This document shows, in pieces, positions 16,151-24,777 of a stretch of 49,460 nt of DNA. The stretch is from Candidatus Fermentibacterota bacterium (GTDB lineage: Bacteria; JAFGKV01). Position 1 is the first letter of the stretch; every line of letters begins with the position of its first letter. The translations under genes were made by a program, and so were the position numbers. The stretch lies in assembly GCA_016928395.1 (NCBI GenBank), contig JAFGKV010000138.1, positions 1 through 49,460 of the forward strand, read 5' to 3'. The notes beneath the pieces were generated by a model. The model did no database searches, was not told where the DNA came from, and worked only from the letters and a program-made list of their open reading frames with translations.

Positions 16151-18217
16151 CTATCCGCCCTGACCCGATTCGCCCGTGTCGCCGGGTGGGACCAACTCGA
16201 TCCTGCCTCGGCGGTCAACACCCACAACTCGCACTGTCACACGCGCCCCTGCCGAAGGCGAGGCATTCTCATACCCCGCAGGAAGAAAACCCTCGACTGA
16301 TCCGAACAGCCTTACGTAGCACCCGTACTCAGTCACGGTGGCCACCGTGCCCTGGTACACGCGGTCGACCTCAGCGAGACCGGTGAGGTCCCGGATTCGG
16401 CTGAGAGCCTGTGCGAGATCCGCCTCGCCCTCGGCCCATACGCGAACCGTGCCGTCGCGTCCCGCCTCAATCCGCGTTCCGGTGGCCGCCTGAAGCTCCT
16501 GAATAGTCTTGCCCGAAGGCCCGATGAGTTCTCGTATCCGGTTCGGGCGAATCCTGATGACCTCCACCCTCGGCACATGACCACCCAGCCTCGTCCGCGG
16601 TCTGTCGCACACTGCCCCCATGGCATCTAGAATCTGCAGCCGTGCCTGCCGTGCCTGGCGCAGTGCGCCAGCCAGAATCGCGGTCGGCACCGCGCCCAGC
16701 TTGTTGTCCAGTTGCACGGCGGTGATGCCCGTGCGGGTGCCTGCCACCTTGAAGTCCATATCGCCGGCATGATCCTCATCACCCGTGATATCGGTAAGCA
16801 CCGCATGGGACTCCCCCTCCATTACCAACCCCATGGCCACCCCGGCCACCCCTGCCGCAATGGGAACACCGGCATCCATGAGCGCCAAGGACCCGCCGCA
16901 GACGCTGGCCATGGAGGAGGATCCATTGCTCTGGGTGATCTCCGACTCGACCCTGATGGTGAATGGAAACGCGGATGCCTCAGGCACCGCCGGCTCCAGA
17001 GCCGCTCGAACAAGGCTGCCATGCCCCAGTTCGCGGCGCCCTGGCCCCCTCGAAGGCCTGACCTCTCCTACCGAATACGGTGGGAAGTTGTAGTGAACCA
17101 GGAACCGCCGCCGCACCGACCCGTCCAGCGTCTCGATCTCCTGCCCCTCCCGGCTCGTACCCAACGTGCATGTCACCACCGCCTGGGTCTCTCCCCGGGT
17201 GAACACTGCGGATCCGTGGGCTCGCGGAAGCCACCCGGTCTCTGCCGAAATGGTGCGGATCTCGTTAAGGCGTCGGCCGTCCAGACGCCTGCCCCGCAGA
17301 GCCTCCGCCCTGAGCTGCCGCCGCATCGCCGTCTGGGCGGCCTGGGCAAGCACCTCAGGAGAAGCCAGGCCCTCCAAGGCGACCAGGGCCTGGGCCTGGG
17401 CGCTCTGCTGGAGAGACTGCCGCTGACGCTTCGACGAGACGCCGGTGATGGCCGCAAAATGAGGGATAAGATGCTCTTCCATTGCGCGAACCAGGTCCTC
17501 GTGGGCTGACCCCAGTCGGTATGACCTGGTCTCCACGGCGGCCACCTCCCCCAACTGCTCCAAAGCGGCAAGCAGCGGATCGGCCGCTTCCCAGGCACAG
17601 TCTAGAGCTTCCAGAAGCCGCTCCTCGGGCTCTTGATCTATCCGGCCTTCGGCCATGACCAGCCCCTGCCGGGTGAATGACGCCACCAGATTGAGTGAAG
17701 CTTTGGCTTGCTCCGCAGCGGTGGGCGCCGCGACGAGCCTCTCCCCAATCCTCACCATCCGGACAGCCGCCACCGGGCCGTCCCAGGGAAGATCCGAACA
17801 GAGAAGGGCCGCACCGGCGGCATTGATCCCCAGCACGCCGGGATCGATATCCGGCTCGTGGCTCATCAAGGTAATGCTTACCTGGGTGTCACCCCTGAAT
17901 CCGGCAGGGAACAATGGTCTGATGCTCCTGTCGATGAGGCGCGAAATCAGTGTCTCGCCTTCGGTAGATCTGGACTCACGGCGCAGATACCCGCCGGGAA
18001 TTCGACCCGCGGAAGCCATCTTCTCGCGATACTCCACCGTAAGCGGGAAGAAACCATGGTCTTCCGAGACATCCTGCGACGCTACCACCGCCGCCACCAC
18101 CATGGAATCACCCTGTCGGGCCACCACGGCGCCGTCTGCCAGTTGGGCGATACACCCCGTTTCAAGAGCGAGTGTTGTGCCGCCCACCGCAGCCTTCACC
18201 CGGTGGGCCTTATGCAT
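16151..18217 (-). CDS. pnp: Polynucleotide phosphorylase
   Basis: PNPase degrades RNA 3' to 5' with phosphate and is a core part of RNA turnover. The 688-residue protein has two RNase PH domains (about 5-215 and 305-535), with the phosphate-binding SNGSSSMASVCGGS and the metal-binding GDEDHAGDMDFKV (about 479-491). A KH domain follows (about 550-605, GPSGK in place of the common GKGGK), then a C-terminal S1 domain (about 620-678). The start is ATG 18217, overlapping the upstream gene by 8 bp. PNPase is normally next to rpsO; here it is embedded between a cysteine hydrolase and a TPR protein. Confidence 0.96.
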   Translation of the reverse strand: MHKAHRVKAAVGGTTLALETGCIAQLADGAVVARQGDSMVVAAVVASQDVSEDHGFFPLTVEYREKMASAGRIPGGYLRRESRSTEGETLISRLIDRSIRPLFPAGFRGDTQVSITLMSHEPDIDPGVLGINAAGAALLCSDLPWDGPVAAVRMVRIGERLVAAPTAAEQAKASLNLVASFTRQGLVMAEGRIDQEPEERLLEALDCAWEAADPLLAALEQLGEVAAVETRSYRLGSAHEDLVRAMEEHLIPHFAAITGVSSKRQRQSLQQSAQAQALVALEGLASPEVLAQAAQTAMRRQLRAEALRGRRLDGRRLNEIRTISAETGWLPRAHGSAVFTRGETQAVVTCTLGTSREGQEIETLDGSVRRRFLVHYNFPPYSVGEVRPSRGPGRRELGHGSLVRAALEPAVPEASAFPFTIRVESEITQSNGSSSMASVCGGSLALMDAGVPIAAGVAGVAMGLVMEGESHAVLTDITGDEDHAGDMDFKVAGTRTGITAVQLDNKLGAVPTAILAGALRQARQARLQILDAMGAVCDRPRTRLGGHVPRVEVIRIRPNRIRELIGPSGKTIQELQAATGTRIEAGRDGTVRVWAEGEADLAQALSRIRDLTGLAEVDRVYQGTVATVTEYGCYVRLFGSVEGFLPAGYENASPSAGARVTVRVVGVDRRGRIELVPPGDTGESGQGG

Positions 18218-18863
18218 GCCCGACGCTGCTCTCCCGCCTCCGCCACGCATACCGTTCCGCGGCCTGAGTGGTTTGCCACAGATGCTCTGGCGCCGTGTTG
18301 CTCAGGTGGATGTGATTGGGGGTCAACCGGATGCCGACTTCGTCGAAGCAATGGCGAACAAAGCTGGAGCAGTAGAGAGCTGTTGCTTCCTGGAATGGAT
18401 TGGCGCGCCATACTCGCGCGGCCACGATCTGCCACCATGTCCCCACGAGCTGCATGATGGGGTAGGCAACCTGCTGCCCGTACACGAATTGCAGGGCGGC
18501 TGCCTGGAGAGCAGAGACCCTGTCCTCCGCGCCGGAGATCTCCAGAACGGCGGCGTGTTCCACGGCATCCACCGACCACTTGCGAAGCCTGCTCTCTTGC
18601 GCGCCATTGCGGAATTGTGGTCGGTCAAAATCAGGCTCCAGATCACTCTCGAAGATGTAGATCTCTCCGTCAGCCCGCTCCTCGCCCATGAGAAACACGT
18701 GGGACCACCGGGACGGCGTGCCGTCCAGAGTAATTCGGCTCTGCGCATCCCGAATGGCGGTACCTACCGCGTCGGTGGTGCCCACGAATCCGATGCGCCC
18801 TGGCCGGTGATGCCGAGTGAAGAACTCAAACAGCTCGGGACAGAGTTCCGCCTTGGAAATCAT
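18210..18863 (-). CDS. YiiX-like permuted papain-fold hydrolase
   Basis: The 217-residue protein matches the permuted NlpC/P60 (YiiX/YebB) pattern: SHV with His55 near the N-terminus, IFES with Glu72, and LYCSSFVRHCFDE with Cys165 near the C-terminus, in the order His-Glu-Cys. Such enzymes cleave amide or ester bonds in lipids or peptides. No signal peptide is visible, so it may act in the cytoplasm. ATG at 18863 forms an ATGA overlap with pepD, which suggests coupled translation with a peptidase. The natural substrate is unknown. Confidence 0.65.
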   Translation of the reverse strand: MISKAELCPELFEFFTRHHRPGRIGFVGTTDAVGTAIRDAQSRITLDGTPSRWSHVFLMGEERADGEIYIFESDLEPDFDRPQFRNGAQESRLRKWSVDAVEHAAVLEISGAEDRVSALQAAALQFVYGQQVAYPIMQLVGTWWQIVAARVWRANPFQEATALYCSSFVRHCFDEVGIRLTPNHIHLSNTAPEHLWQTTQAAERYAWRRRESSVGHA

Positions 18864-20299
18864 AGGGAAAGCCTGGCCAGAAGGGCCACGAGAAAAGCAA
18901 AGGAACGTTGTACTGACCCGATGTGCACCCGCTCATCGGGAGAGTGGGGATTGACAATGGTCGGACCAATGGAGATTGCATCCAATCCCGGAAGCTTCTG
19001 CGAGAGAATGCCGCACTCAAGCCCCGCGTGCACCGTGGCGATGACCGGGGTCTTCCCATGGACCCTGGCGAACGTCTCCGACGCGGCGGACAGAAGGGGG
19101 GAATCTGCCGCCCGAGGCCATGGAGGGTACTCGTTGGTCCTGGTTGGCTCAAGCCCGATGAGTCTCGTCAAGGCCTCAACCCTCGCCGCTGCATGCTCAA
19201 GGGCATGGGGCACGGAGCTTCTCAAGGAGACAAGGACCCGGAGATTACCGCGTAGAGCTTCCACAACCGCCAGATTGGCGGATGTTTCCACCATGTTGCC
19301 AAGGTCAGGATCCACTGCCCAGACGCCATGGGGAAAGCCGGCTACGAACTGTAGCAGGCGATGCGTCGAGGCGGAGGAGAAGACGAGGGTTCCTCTGTCG
19401 GCGGGCTCAATTCGAACGGCTATGCCATCGTCGCGACTTTGCAGCGCCTTGCGCCACCACGCGGTCCGCCCATCCGCCCAGGCGTCCAGATCCGCCCTGT
19501 CGCGCACAAGGACGACGGCGTGGGCATCGCGGGGAATGGCATTCGATTTCGTACCGCCCACCAACTCGGCCACCAGCAATTCGGGATGCGTGCCCGCGAG
19601 ATCGATAAGGCTGGCAGCAAGCAGACTTACCGCATTGCCGCGGCCCGTGTGGATGTCGATGCCCGAGTGGCCACCGCGCAGCCCCTCCATCACGACCCGC
19701 ACGGGAATTCCGTCGAGCATCATGTCCGGAAGACAGGCAATGTCGCGCTGCGCCGTGATCTCGACGCCACCGGCGCATCCAACCAGAATCTCATTCTCAT
19801 CTTCGGCATCGAGGTTGATAAGACTGCGGCCGTGCACGAAATCATCGGAAAGGGCGGCTGCGCCCTTGAGCCCGACCTCCTCCTCCACGGTGGCTAGCAA
19901 CTCCAGAGGGGGATGTCGCAGCGAGGTGCTCTCCAGTATGGCCAAAGCCATGGCCAGACCAATCCCATTGTCTGCCCCCAAGGTTGTCCCCTGGGCGCGA
20001 ACCCAGTCTCCGTCAGTCAACGGCACGATGGGATCCGTGCCAAAATCATGGCCATGGCGTGGAAGCTTCTCGCACACCATGTCAAGGTGCGCCTGAAGGA
20101 CTATCGGCGGGGCCGATACTCCCTCAGAGGCCTGCTTCCTCACGACCACATTGCCACATGCGTCTCGCCTTGATTCCAGGCCCAGCTCGCGCGCCGTCTC
20201 CACGACAAAATCGCCGACACGCGACTCATTGCCTGAGCAACGAGGAATCCGCGACAGTGATTCGAAGTGCTCCCACACGCTGGAGGGCTGTAGGTTCAT
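18860..20299 (-). CDS. pepD: Aminoacyl-histidine dipeptidase (M20C)
   Basis: PepD is a zinc metallopeptidase of the M20 family that cleaves Xaa-His and other dipeptides in the cytoplasm. The 479-residue length is typical. Zinc and catalytic residues are in place: QAHLDMV (His71, Asp73), LGADNGIG (Asp110), VEEEVGLKG (Glu139-141), NLDAED (Asp164), and NPHSPDERV near the C-terminus. The bacterial PepD lid domain with GLRGGHSGIDIH is also present. ATG at 20299 overlaps the nucleotidase stop by 4 bp (ATGA). Confidence 0.94.
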   Translation of the reverse strand: MNLQPSSVWEHFESLSRIPRCSGNESRVGDFVVETARELGLESRRDACGNVVVRKQASEGVSAPPIVLQAHLDMVCEKLPRHGHDFGTDPIVPLTDGDWVRAQGTTLGADNGIGLAMALAILESTSLRHPPLELLATVEEEVGLKGAAALSDDFVHGRSLINLDAEDENEILVGCAGGVEITAQRDIACLPDMMLDGIPVRVVMEGLRGGHSGIDIHTGRGNAVSLLAASLIDLAGTHPELLVAELVGGTKSNAIPRDAHAVVLVRDRADLDAWADGRTAWWRKALQSRDDGIAVRIEPADRGTLVFSSASTHRLLQFVAGFPHGVWAVDPDLGNMVETSANLAVVEALRGNLRVLVSLRSSVPHALEHAAARVEALTRLIGLEPTRTNEYPPWPRAADSPLLSAASETFARVHGKTPVIATVHAGLECGILSQKLPGLDAISIGPTIVNPHSPDERVHIGSVQRSFAFLVALLARLSL

Positions 20300-21837
20300 G
20301 ATTTCTCTCCTCTCCTGGCCTCGACTCCATCGAGCACCAAGCGTCCCTCCACAACGGATCCCAAGCTGGCCTTTGCCCGGACCGCTCGCTCCACGGCGGA
20401 GCTCAGAAGAATCGAATGGTCGTACACGTCACTGGGTACCATGCCAAGGTATCGTTGGGAATGAGCTGATGCCACGAAGTCGACCGTGGCGCACTTGTAG
20501 ATCGAATCCGGCTTGATGGGCATGCCGGCCAGGGCCGTCTCCATGATGGTGTCGGTTCCCACCACTGTGGCGCGACATGAGCACCCAGAGACCTGCAGAA
20601 TGCCGTGGGACTCGGCGATGGCCGCCTCGACGTTGTGGCGGAGGATCACGTCCAGCTCGCGGCCTGTGCAGGAGAACGTCACGACAGTGTTTGCAAACGG
20701 TACGACTTCGCGGATCTGCCGGATCGTGAGTGGTCCGGGGAGCACATCGGAGCGGAAGGTGCCGGAGTTGACGAATGCTACGTCGGCATCCGCGTACCAG
20801 CGGAGCGCATCCGCCACCCAGTTGCCCAAAGCGCTTTCCCGGTGATACGAACGACCCATACGGGTGGCTATCTCGCCCACCGTGTCGCCGTACGCGGCCT
20901 CCAGGGAGGCATCGAGGGAGTCAGCCAACCAGGCCAGCGATCCCGGAACAGAGGGTGCCGAAACGGTGTCATCCAGCAGGATAAGCCGGTTTTCATAGTT
21001 CACCGCGCGATCCTCGCGCACCTCGAGATCGAGGCGACCCAGGTAGCGCAGTTTGGTTCCGGCTTGCACGATGATGACTCCATTGTGCTCTTCCGGCGTC
21101 TCCAGCCGGTCATGGCTGTGACCGCCCACGATCACGTCGACCACTGGGCCAAGACGTCTCGCCAGATACCGGTCAACTTCCAGGCCGCAGTGAGAAAGCA
21201 CCACCAGGAGATCTGTCCGGGGATCCAGAAACCGTGCCAAGGAATCGCTCACCACCCCGGGCTGCAGCACCTCGAACCGTGCCGACGTCGCTCGAGACAC
21301 CAGCTGCTCAAGCCTGTTGGTTACCACGCCGATAACCCCGACGCGGAGGCCTCCCCGTCGGAACACGACCCAGCCCGCGCCGGTCAGCGGTGTGCCCGTA
21401 TCGTTGAGGACATTGGCGGCCAGCACCGGGAAGCTCGCCAGCGAGAGCGCTCGAGACAGATTGTCTGCACCGAAGTCGAGATCGTGATTCCCAAGGCTCA
21501 TGGCATCATACCCCAGCGCGTTCATGAACCGAATCATGTGACCCCCCTGCACGCCACGGTAGACCAGGTCCCCCGCCGGGCCACCCGAAAGCAGATCTCC
21601 TCCATCGAGAAGCAGCCAGTGCTTCACGCCCTTCCGTTCCCTCTCAAACTGCCGCCTAAGGGAGACGAAGCCTCCCACCAAAGGCTCGCCGTCGACCCAC
21701 ACCGCCGGGGATGGTCCGTAGGTCGCATGGATGTCATTGGTGTAGAACAGTGTGATCCCTCGCTCCCGAGGGCCACACCCCACCCACAGCATCGCCGCCA
21801 GAATTGGCCACCGTGTGGCCTGGGCGGCTCGTATCAT
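20296..21837 (-). CDS. UshA-type 5'-nucleotidase, putative lipoprotein
   Basis: This metallophosphoesterase would hydrolyse extracytoplasmic nucleotides, cyclic phosphates or UDP-sugars. The N-terminus has a basic start, a hydrophobic stretch and WVGC with Cys21, a slightly unusual lipobox. Metal motifs are all present: FYTNDIHA, LLDGGDLLSG, LGNHDLDFG, LSHCG and GGHSHD. A 5'-nucleotidase C-terminal domain follows (GNWVADALRWYADADVAF, NSGTFRSD). ATG 21837 has GAGG 6 nt upstream; a TTG at 21849 with GGAGG 5 nt upstream is an equally possible start. It is the first gene of the long minus-strand run. Confidence 0.88.
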   Translation of the reverse strand: MIRAAQATRWPILAAMLWVGCGPRERGITLFYTNDIHATYGPSPAVWVDGEPLVGGFVSLRRQFERERKGVKHWLLLDGGDLLSGGPAGDLVYRGVQGGHMIRFMNALGYDAMSLGNHDLDFGADNLSRALSLASFPVLAANVLNDTGTPLTGAGWVVFRRGGLRVGVIGVVTNRLEQLVSRATSARFEVLQPGVVSDSLARFLDPRTDLLVVLSHCGLEVDRYLARRLGPVVDVIVGGHSHDRLETPEEHNGVIIVQAGTKLRYLGRLDLEVREDRAVNYENRLILLDDTVSAPSVPGSLAWLADSLDASLEAAYGDTVGEIATRMGRSYHRESALGNWVADALRWYADADVAFVNSGTFRSDVLPGPLTIRQIREVVPFANTVVTFSCTGRELDVILRHNVEAAIAESHGILQVSGCSCRATVVGTDTIMETALAGMPIKPDSIYKCATVDFVASAHSQRYLGMVPSDVYDHSILLSSAVERAVRAKASLGSVVEGRLVLDGVEARRGEKS

Positions 21838-21885
21838 GATGCGCCTCAACCGCGCCTCCAGCAGGTGTGGGAGAGCTGAATGGGA

Positions 21886-21904
21886 ATGCCGTGAAGTACG
21901 GCAT
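21886..21904. promoter_or_regulatory. Inverted repeat in nucleotidase leader
   Basis: ATGCCGT at 21886-21892 and ACGGCAT at 21898-21904 form a perfect 7-bp inverted repeat with a 5-nt loop. It is about 40-50 nt upstream of the nucleotidase start on the minus strand. It could be an operator or a leader hairpin. Confidence 0.3.
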
Positions 21905-22167
21905 GGTCGCCGCTAACTTAGACCCATGGAAGTACGGGAGCAACTCGCAAGGGCGAATACCAATGCGCCGACGGCAGATGTCGAGGCATCAAGAAGCCTT
22001 GCGGTCTGTGCCGATGGGCGGAACGCTCGTGGGCTTGCCCCATCCGCACTACCGCACTATCCTCAGCCCCACCCGCTCATCTGACCCGTGGATGTCGATG
22101 GACCAAAGAGGCATCCATGCCGTGAGGTCGAGGAACTCCCGGTCAACGCATTACGACGTCGGCAGGC

Positions 22168-22190
22168 GGCGGTGAACACCAGACACCGCC
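22168..22190. promoter_or_regulatory. Inverted repeat in P-loop gene leader
   Basis: GGCGGTG at 22168-22174 pairs perfectly with CACCGCC at 22184-22190 across a 9-nt loop. It lies 80 nt upstream of the P-loop start. Function unknown. Confidence 0.28.
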
Positions 22191-22270
22191 TTGAGCGGGA
22201 ATCCGGCATGCCCATTCCCTACATCGGGTGTCTTCCCCGAAAGACTCCGAAACACGGACGGAGGTACGAC

Positions 22271-23254
22271 ATGGCTGAGAAGATACTACAGACTGTTTTG
22301 CTGCTGGCATTGCCTGCATCCGGCAAATCGGAGGTCCGTCGCTACCTTGAGTTCCTCTCTCCGGAGAGGCGCGCCGCGGAGTTGCACCTCGGTGAGGATG
22401 TCCAGCTCGACGATTTTCCCTATGTCCATTTGATGCGGCGAATCGACAACGTTCTGGCCTCCCAGGGCTTCTCCAGGCTCTTCTTCAAGGCCGACGACCG
22501 GCCCTTTCTCGACCCTCGCGATTGGGGCACTCTCATCAACCTGCTCAACGACGACTATGCCGCCATCCTTGCGCCTCTGGAGCCCACTCCGCCATCTGCC
22601 GCCGCCGTGATTTGCCACCGCATAGATGCGGCCGCACTGCCCGTGGGTATTCCCGCACGGATTGAGGGCTTGGATCCGACGATTCGAGAGATGCTGCTGT
22701 GCGCCATCGAAGATGAATGCCAGGAGGTGCTGGGACACCGCCAGGCCCGGCACACCGGAGGGCTTCTTGGCAAAACACTGATCATCGAATTCGCCCGGGG
22801 AGGCCCCCAAGGCTCGACGATGCCCCTCCCGGCACCCTTCGGCTATCGTTACTCATTGTCCTTGTTGTCGGAAGCGATTCTCCGGCACGCGGTCGTCCTC
22901 TATGTCTGGGTCACGCCCGAAGAATCGCGCCGCAAGAACCGCGAGAGGACCGACCCCGACAATCCCGGATCCATCCTCCACCATGGCGTACCCACGGAAG
23001 TGATGCTCCAGGACTACGGGTGCGATGACATAGAATGGCTCGAGCAAAACGCCCAGCGTCCCGGCACGGTCACCGTAGATGCCGGAGGCAGGGTCTTCCA
23101 TCTCCCGATAGCCTGCCTGGACAACCGAAGCGACATGACCTCCTTCCTCCGGCAGGATCCCGGCACCTGGAAGCAGGAGGACATCGAGAGAGTCCATCAG
23201 GGCCTTAGACAGGCTCTTGATCTACTGGCATCCCGGCACGAATCAGGGGCATGA
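22271..23254 (+). CDS. Uncharacterised P-loop NTPase
   Basis: The 327-residue protein starts with a hydrophobic strand running into a Walker A motif, LALPASGKSEV (Lys19, Ser20), in the style of nucleoside-kinase-like NTPases that phosphorylate small molecules or RNA ends. Later segments include TLIIEFARGG (a plausible Walker B strand) and ILRHAVVLYVWVTPEESRRKNRER, which resembles a kinase lid with several Arg. I do not recognise the family. The start is ATG 22271, selected because GGAGG is 6 nt upstream; the frame is open further upstream to 22088. It is a stand-alone gene between the nucleotidase run and infA. No DNA- or RNA-binding domain is visible. Confidence 0.75.
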   Translation: MAEKILQTVLLLALPASGKSEVRRYLEFLSPERRAAELHLGEDVQLDDFPYVHLMRRIDNVLASQGFSRLFFKADDRPFLDPRDWGTLINLLNDDYAAILAPLEPTPPSAAAVICHRIDAAALPVGIPARIEGLDPTIREMLLCAIEDECQEVLGHRQARHTGGLLGKTLIIEFARGGPQGSTMPLPAPFGYRYSLSLLSEAILRHAVVLYVWVTPEESRRKNRERTDPDNPGSILHHGVPTEVMLQDYGCDDIEWLEQNAQRPGTVTVDAGGRVFHLPIACLDNRSDMTSFLRQDPGTWKQEDIERVHQGLRQALDLLASRHESGA

Positions 23255-23276
23255 GGTCACGACTGCACCTGGATCC

Positions 23277-23305
23277 TTGACTGGGGGTACCGGGATCCTG
23301 CTAAT
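23277..23305 (+). promoter_or_regulatory. Candidate promoter for infA
   Basis: TTGACT at 23277-23282 is followed after 17 bp by GCTAAT at 23300-23305 (4 of 6 match to TATAAT, within an AT-rich patch). It ends about 50 nt before the infA start. The pattern fits a housekeeping sigma promoter. Confidence 0.45.
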
Positions 23306-23358
23306 TAATCGGTTCGTCGTCTCAGTAAGGTCCCTCGTGATACAGGAGTGTGAACTCT

Positions 23359-23649
23359 ATGCAAAAAAGGCGTAGATCGCCGATACCAGCGAAACGAAAG
23401 CACGACAGAACTGATGAACAGGAGAAGCGCCCTGCCAAACAGGGGGCCCTCGAAGTGCAGGGAACCGTGACGGAACCCCTTCCCAATGCGATGTTCCGTG
23501 TGACCCTCGAAAACGGCCACATCGTTCTCGCTCATGTCTCCGGCAAGATGCGCAAGCACTTCATTCGCATCCTCCCGGGCGACAAGGTGACTGTAGAGCT
23601 CTCGCCGTACGATCTGTCTCGGGGCAGAATCACCTACCGCTTCAAGTAG
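23359..23649 (+). CDS. infA: Translation initiation factor IF-1 with N-terminal extension
   Basis: IF-1 binds the 30S A site during initiation. Residues about 30-96 are a highly conserved IF-1 S1/OB domain ([50 protein letters not shown]). Ahead of it lies a Lys/Arg-rich extension roughly 24 residues longer than the usual IF-1 N-terminus ([17 protein letters not shown] and on). The start is ATG 23359, with AGGAG 10 nt upstream; a GTG at 23350 is too close to it. No in-frame start near the canonical N-terminus exists, so the extension is real unless a non-standard start is used. Confidence 0.93.
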   Translation: MQKRRRSPIPAKRKHDRTDEQEKRPAKQGALEVQGTVTEPLPNAMFRVTLENGHIVLAHVSGKMRKHFIRILPGDKVTVELSPYDLSRGRITYRFK

Positions 23650-23664
23650 CCCCGCTGACGGGGC
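23649..23664 (+). terminator. Terminator after infA
   Basis: GCCCCG at 23649-23654 and CGGGGC at 23659-23664 form a perfect 6-bp stem with a CTGA loop, followed by a T-containing run (GGTTCTCCTT). It overlaps the last base of the infA stop and lies between convergent genes. Confidence 0.6.
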
Positions 23665-23680
23665 GGTTCTCCTTGCCAGA

Positions 23681-24724
23681 CTATGCGGAACGTCGTGTGA
23701 TCTCGTTGAGCAACAGCCGTGCCTGCGAGGCAATGACGGGGTCGCGTGACCGGCCGACCGCGCGCAGGCAGGTGGTCACGGCATGTCTTCGCACATCGCG
23801 GGAAGCATGCCACTCCCGGACAACTCCCAACGCGATGGCGGGATGCTCCTTGGAGAGGCGGTAGAGCCGGCGCAGGGCCACGCCACGCACGGCGCCAACT
23901 GAATCATTGAGTAGGGACCGGAGAATCGTCAGTGCTTCGAAGGGTGCGCTTACTTGCCAGTGGGTGAGACCGCGCGCCACCTCCATCCGCGACAGGTGGT
24001 GCGACCGATCAGCCGCGAGACTCTTCAGCATGGGAATCGCCGCCTCCGGATCCCGCATCCCATGACGACTGAGCACGCGAGCAGCAGCGGCACGCACCAG
24101 GGGAGACGCGTCAGTCGCGAGCCGCATCGCTGCGGGCAGAAGCACCTCCATTGGCGGTTCCACCAGCGACCCCATCCACAGAAGCGCGGTCTCCCGCACG
24201 TCAGCGACCTGGCTCTGGAACCACCCTTCGACTCCGTGGAAAATACCGTTTCCCCCACTGGCAAGGCACGCATCCAAGACGAAGAACACCTCCCGCTGGA
24301 CCCACCCGTGGGGCGTCTCCGCAGCAACCTCCAGAGCCCGTGAGACCCTGATCGGCACGCGGGTGGCCGCGGCCCCCAAAGCCCTTATGCGGCTGACCTC
24401 CACCCACGGTTCCGATTCCCGCCTCAGGCTCATGCGTTCCGTCGGCGAGACGAGCAGATCTGCAGGGCATCTCCCCAGTGCGTCATAGGCTTCCGCGCGC
24501 ACATCATCACTGGCGCTGAACGCCAGTTCTTCCAGTACTCGGACTGCGCCTGGTTCGCGGTGGGCGATTCCACCCATCAGCCTGGCCACGAATCGCTGTC
24601 TGAGCACAGAGAGCCCCTCAAGGCAATGATGAACAGCACACGACTCGCCCGCCTCCGCCAGAGCGCACAGGCGCAAAGCCGTGTGATGTAGTGCGCATAG
24701 TCCGGCCACGTCGACATCCTCCAT
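23681..24724 (-). CDS. HEAT-repeat protein
   Basis: This 347-residue soluble protein is made of helical repeats: VRVLEELAFSASDDVRAEAY, VREVFFVLDACLAS-like helices, MRLATDASPLVRAAAARVLS, LRSLLNDSVGAVRGVALRRL and EWHASRDVRRHAVTTCLRAV. The recurring DxxVRxxAxxxL pattern is typical of HEAT repeats as in phycobilisome-lyase-like and AlkD-like proteins. No enzymatic motif is visible. ATG 24724 follows GGAGA closely; the frame is open to TTG 24733. It is divergent from the barrel gene and convergent with infA, so it is probably monocistronic. Its partner is unknown. Confidence 0.75.
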   Translation of the reverse strand: MEDVDVAGLCALHHTALRLCALAEAGESCAVHHCLEGLSVLRQRFVARLMGGIAHREPGAVRVLEELAFSASDDVRAEAYDALGRCPADLLVSPTERMSLRRESEPWVEVSRIRALGAAATRVPIRVSRALEVAAETPHGWVQREVFFVLDACLASGGNGIFHGVEGWFQSQVADVRETALLWMGSLVEPPMEVLLPAAMRLATDASPLVRAAAARVLSRHGMRDPEAAIPMLKSLAADRSHHLSRMEVARGLTHWQVSAPFEALTILRSLLNDSVGAVRGVALRRLYRLSKEHPAIALGVVREWHASRDVRRHAVTTCLRAVGRSRDPVIASQARLLLNEITRRSA

Positions 24725-24756
24725 GGTCTCCAAGTAGGTGAGGGCGCCCCGTTGCG

Positions 24757-24777
24757 CAAGCCGGCTCTCCCGGCTTG
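24757..24777. promoter_or_regulatory. 8-bp palindrome overlapping -35 box
   Basis: CAAGCCGG at 24757-24764 and CCGGCTTG at 24770-24777 form a perfect 8-bp inverted repeat with a 5-nt spacer. Its right arm covers the first bases of the TTGACG -35 element of the barrel gene, and it sits about 35 bp from the HEAT gene start. This placement fits an operator for a dimeric regulator. Confidence 0.45.

Larger units (their letters stand above)
21850..22270. other. Divergent intergenic region, about 420 bp
   Basis: This gap separates the minus-strand nucleotidase run from the plus-strand P-loop gene and must hold promoters for both. I see two perfect hairpins, at 21886-21904 (7-bp stem, ATGCCGT/ACGGCAT) and 22168-22190 (7-bp stem, GGCGGTG/CACCGCC). 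No convincing -35/-10 pair or small gene was found. Confidence 0.5.

Noticed and set aside
17655-20096. Long plus-strand open frame (about 810 codons) opposite pnp, the YiiX-like gene and pepD
   Set aside because: It lies antisense to three genes with clear conserved motifs. The encoded sequence is rich in Ser, Arg and Pro without domains, as expected for shadow frames in GC-rich DNA.
20605-21879. Plus-strand open frame of about 420 codons opposite the nucleotidase
   Set aside because: Antisense to a protein with complete metallophosphoesterase motifs; codon-shadow pattern.
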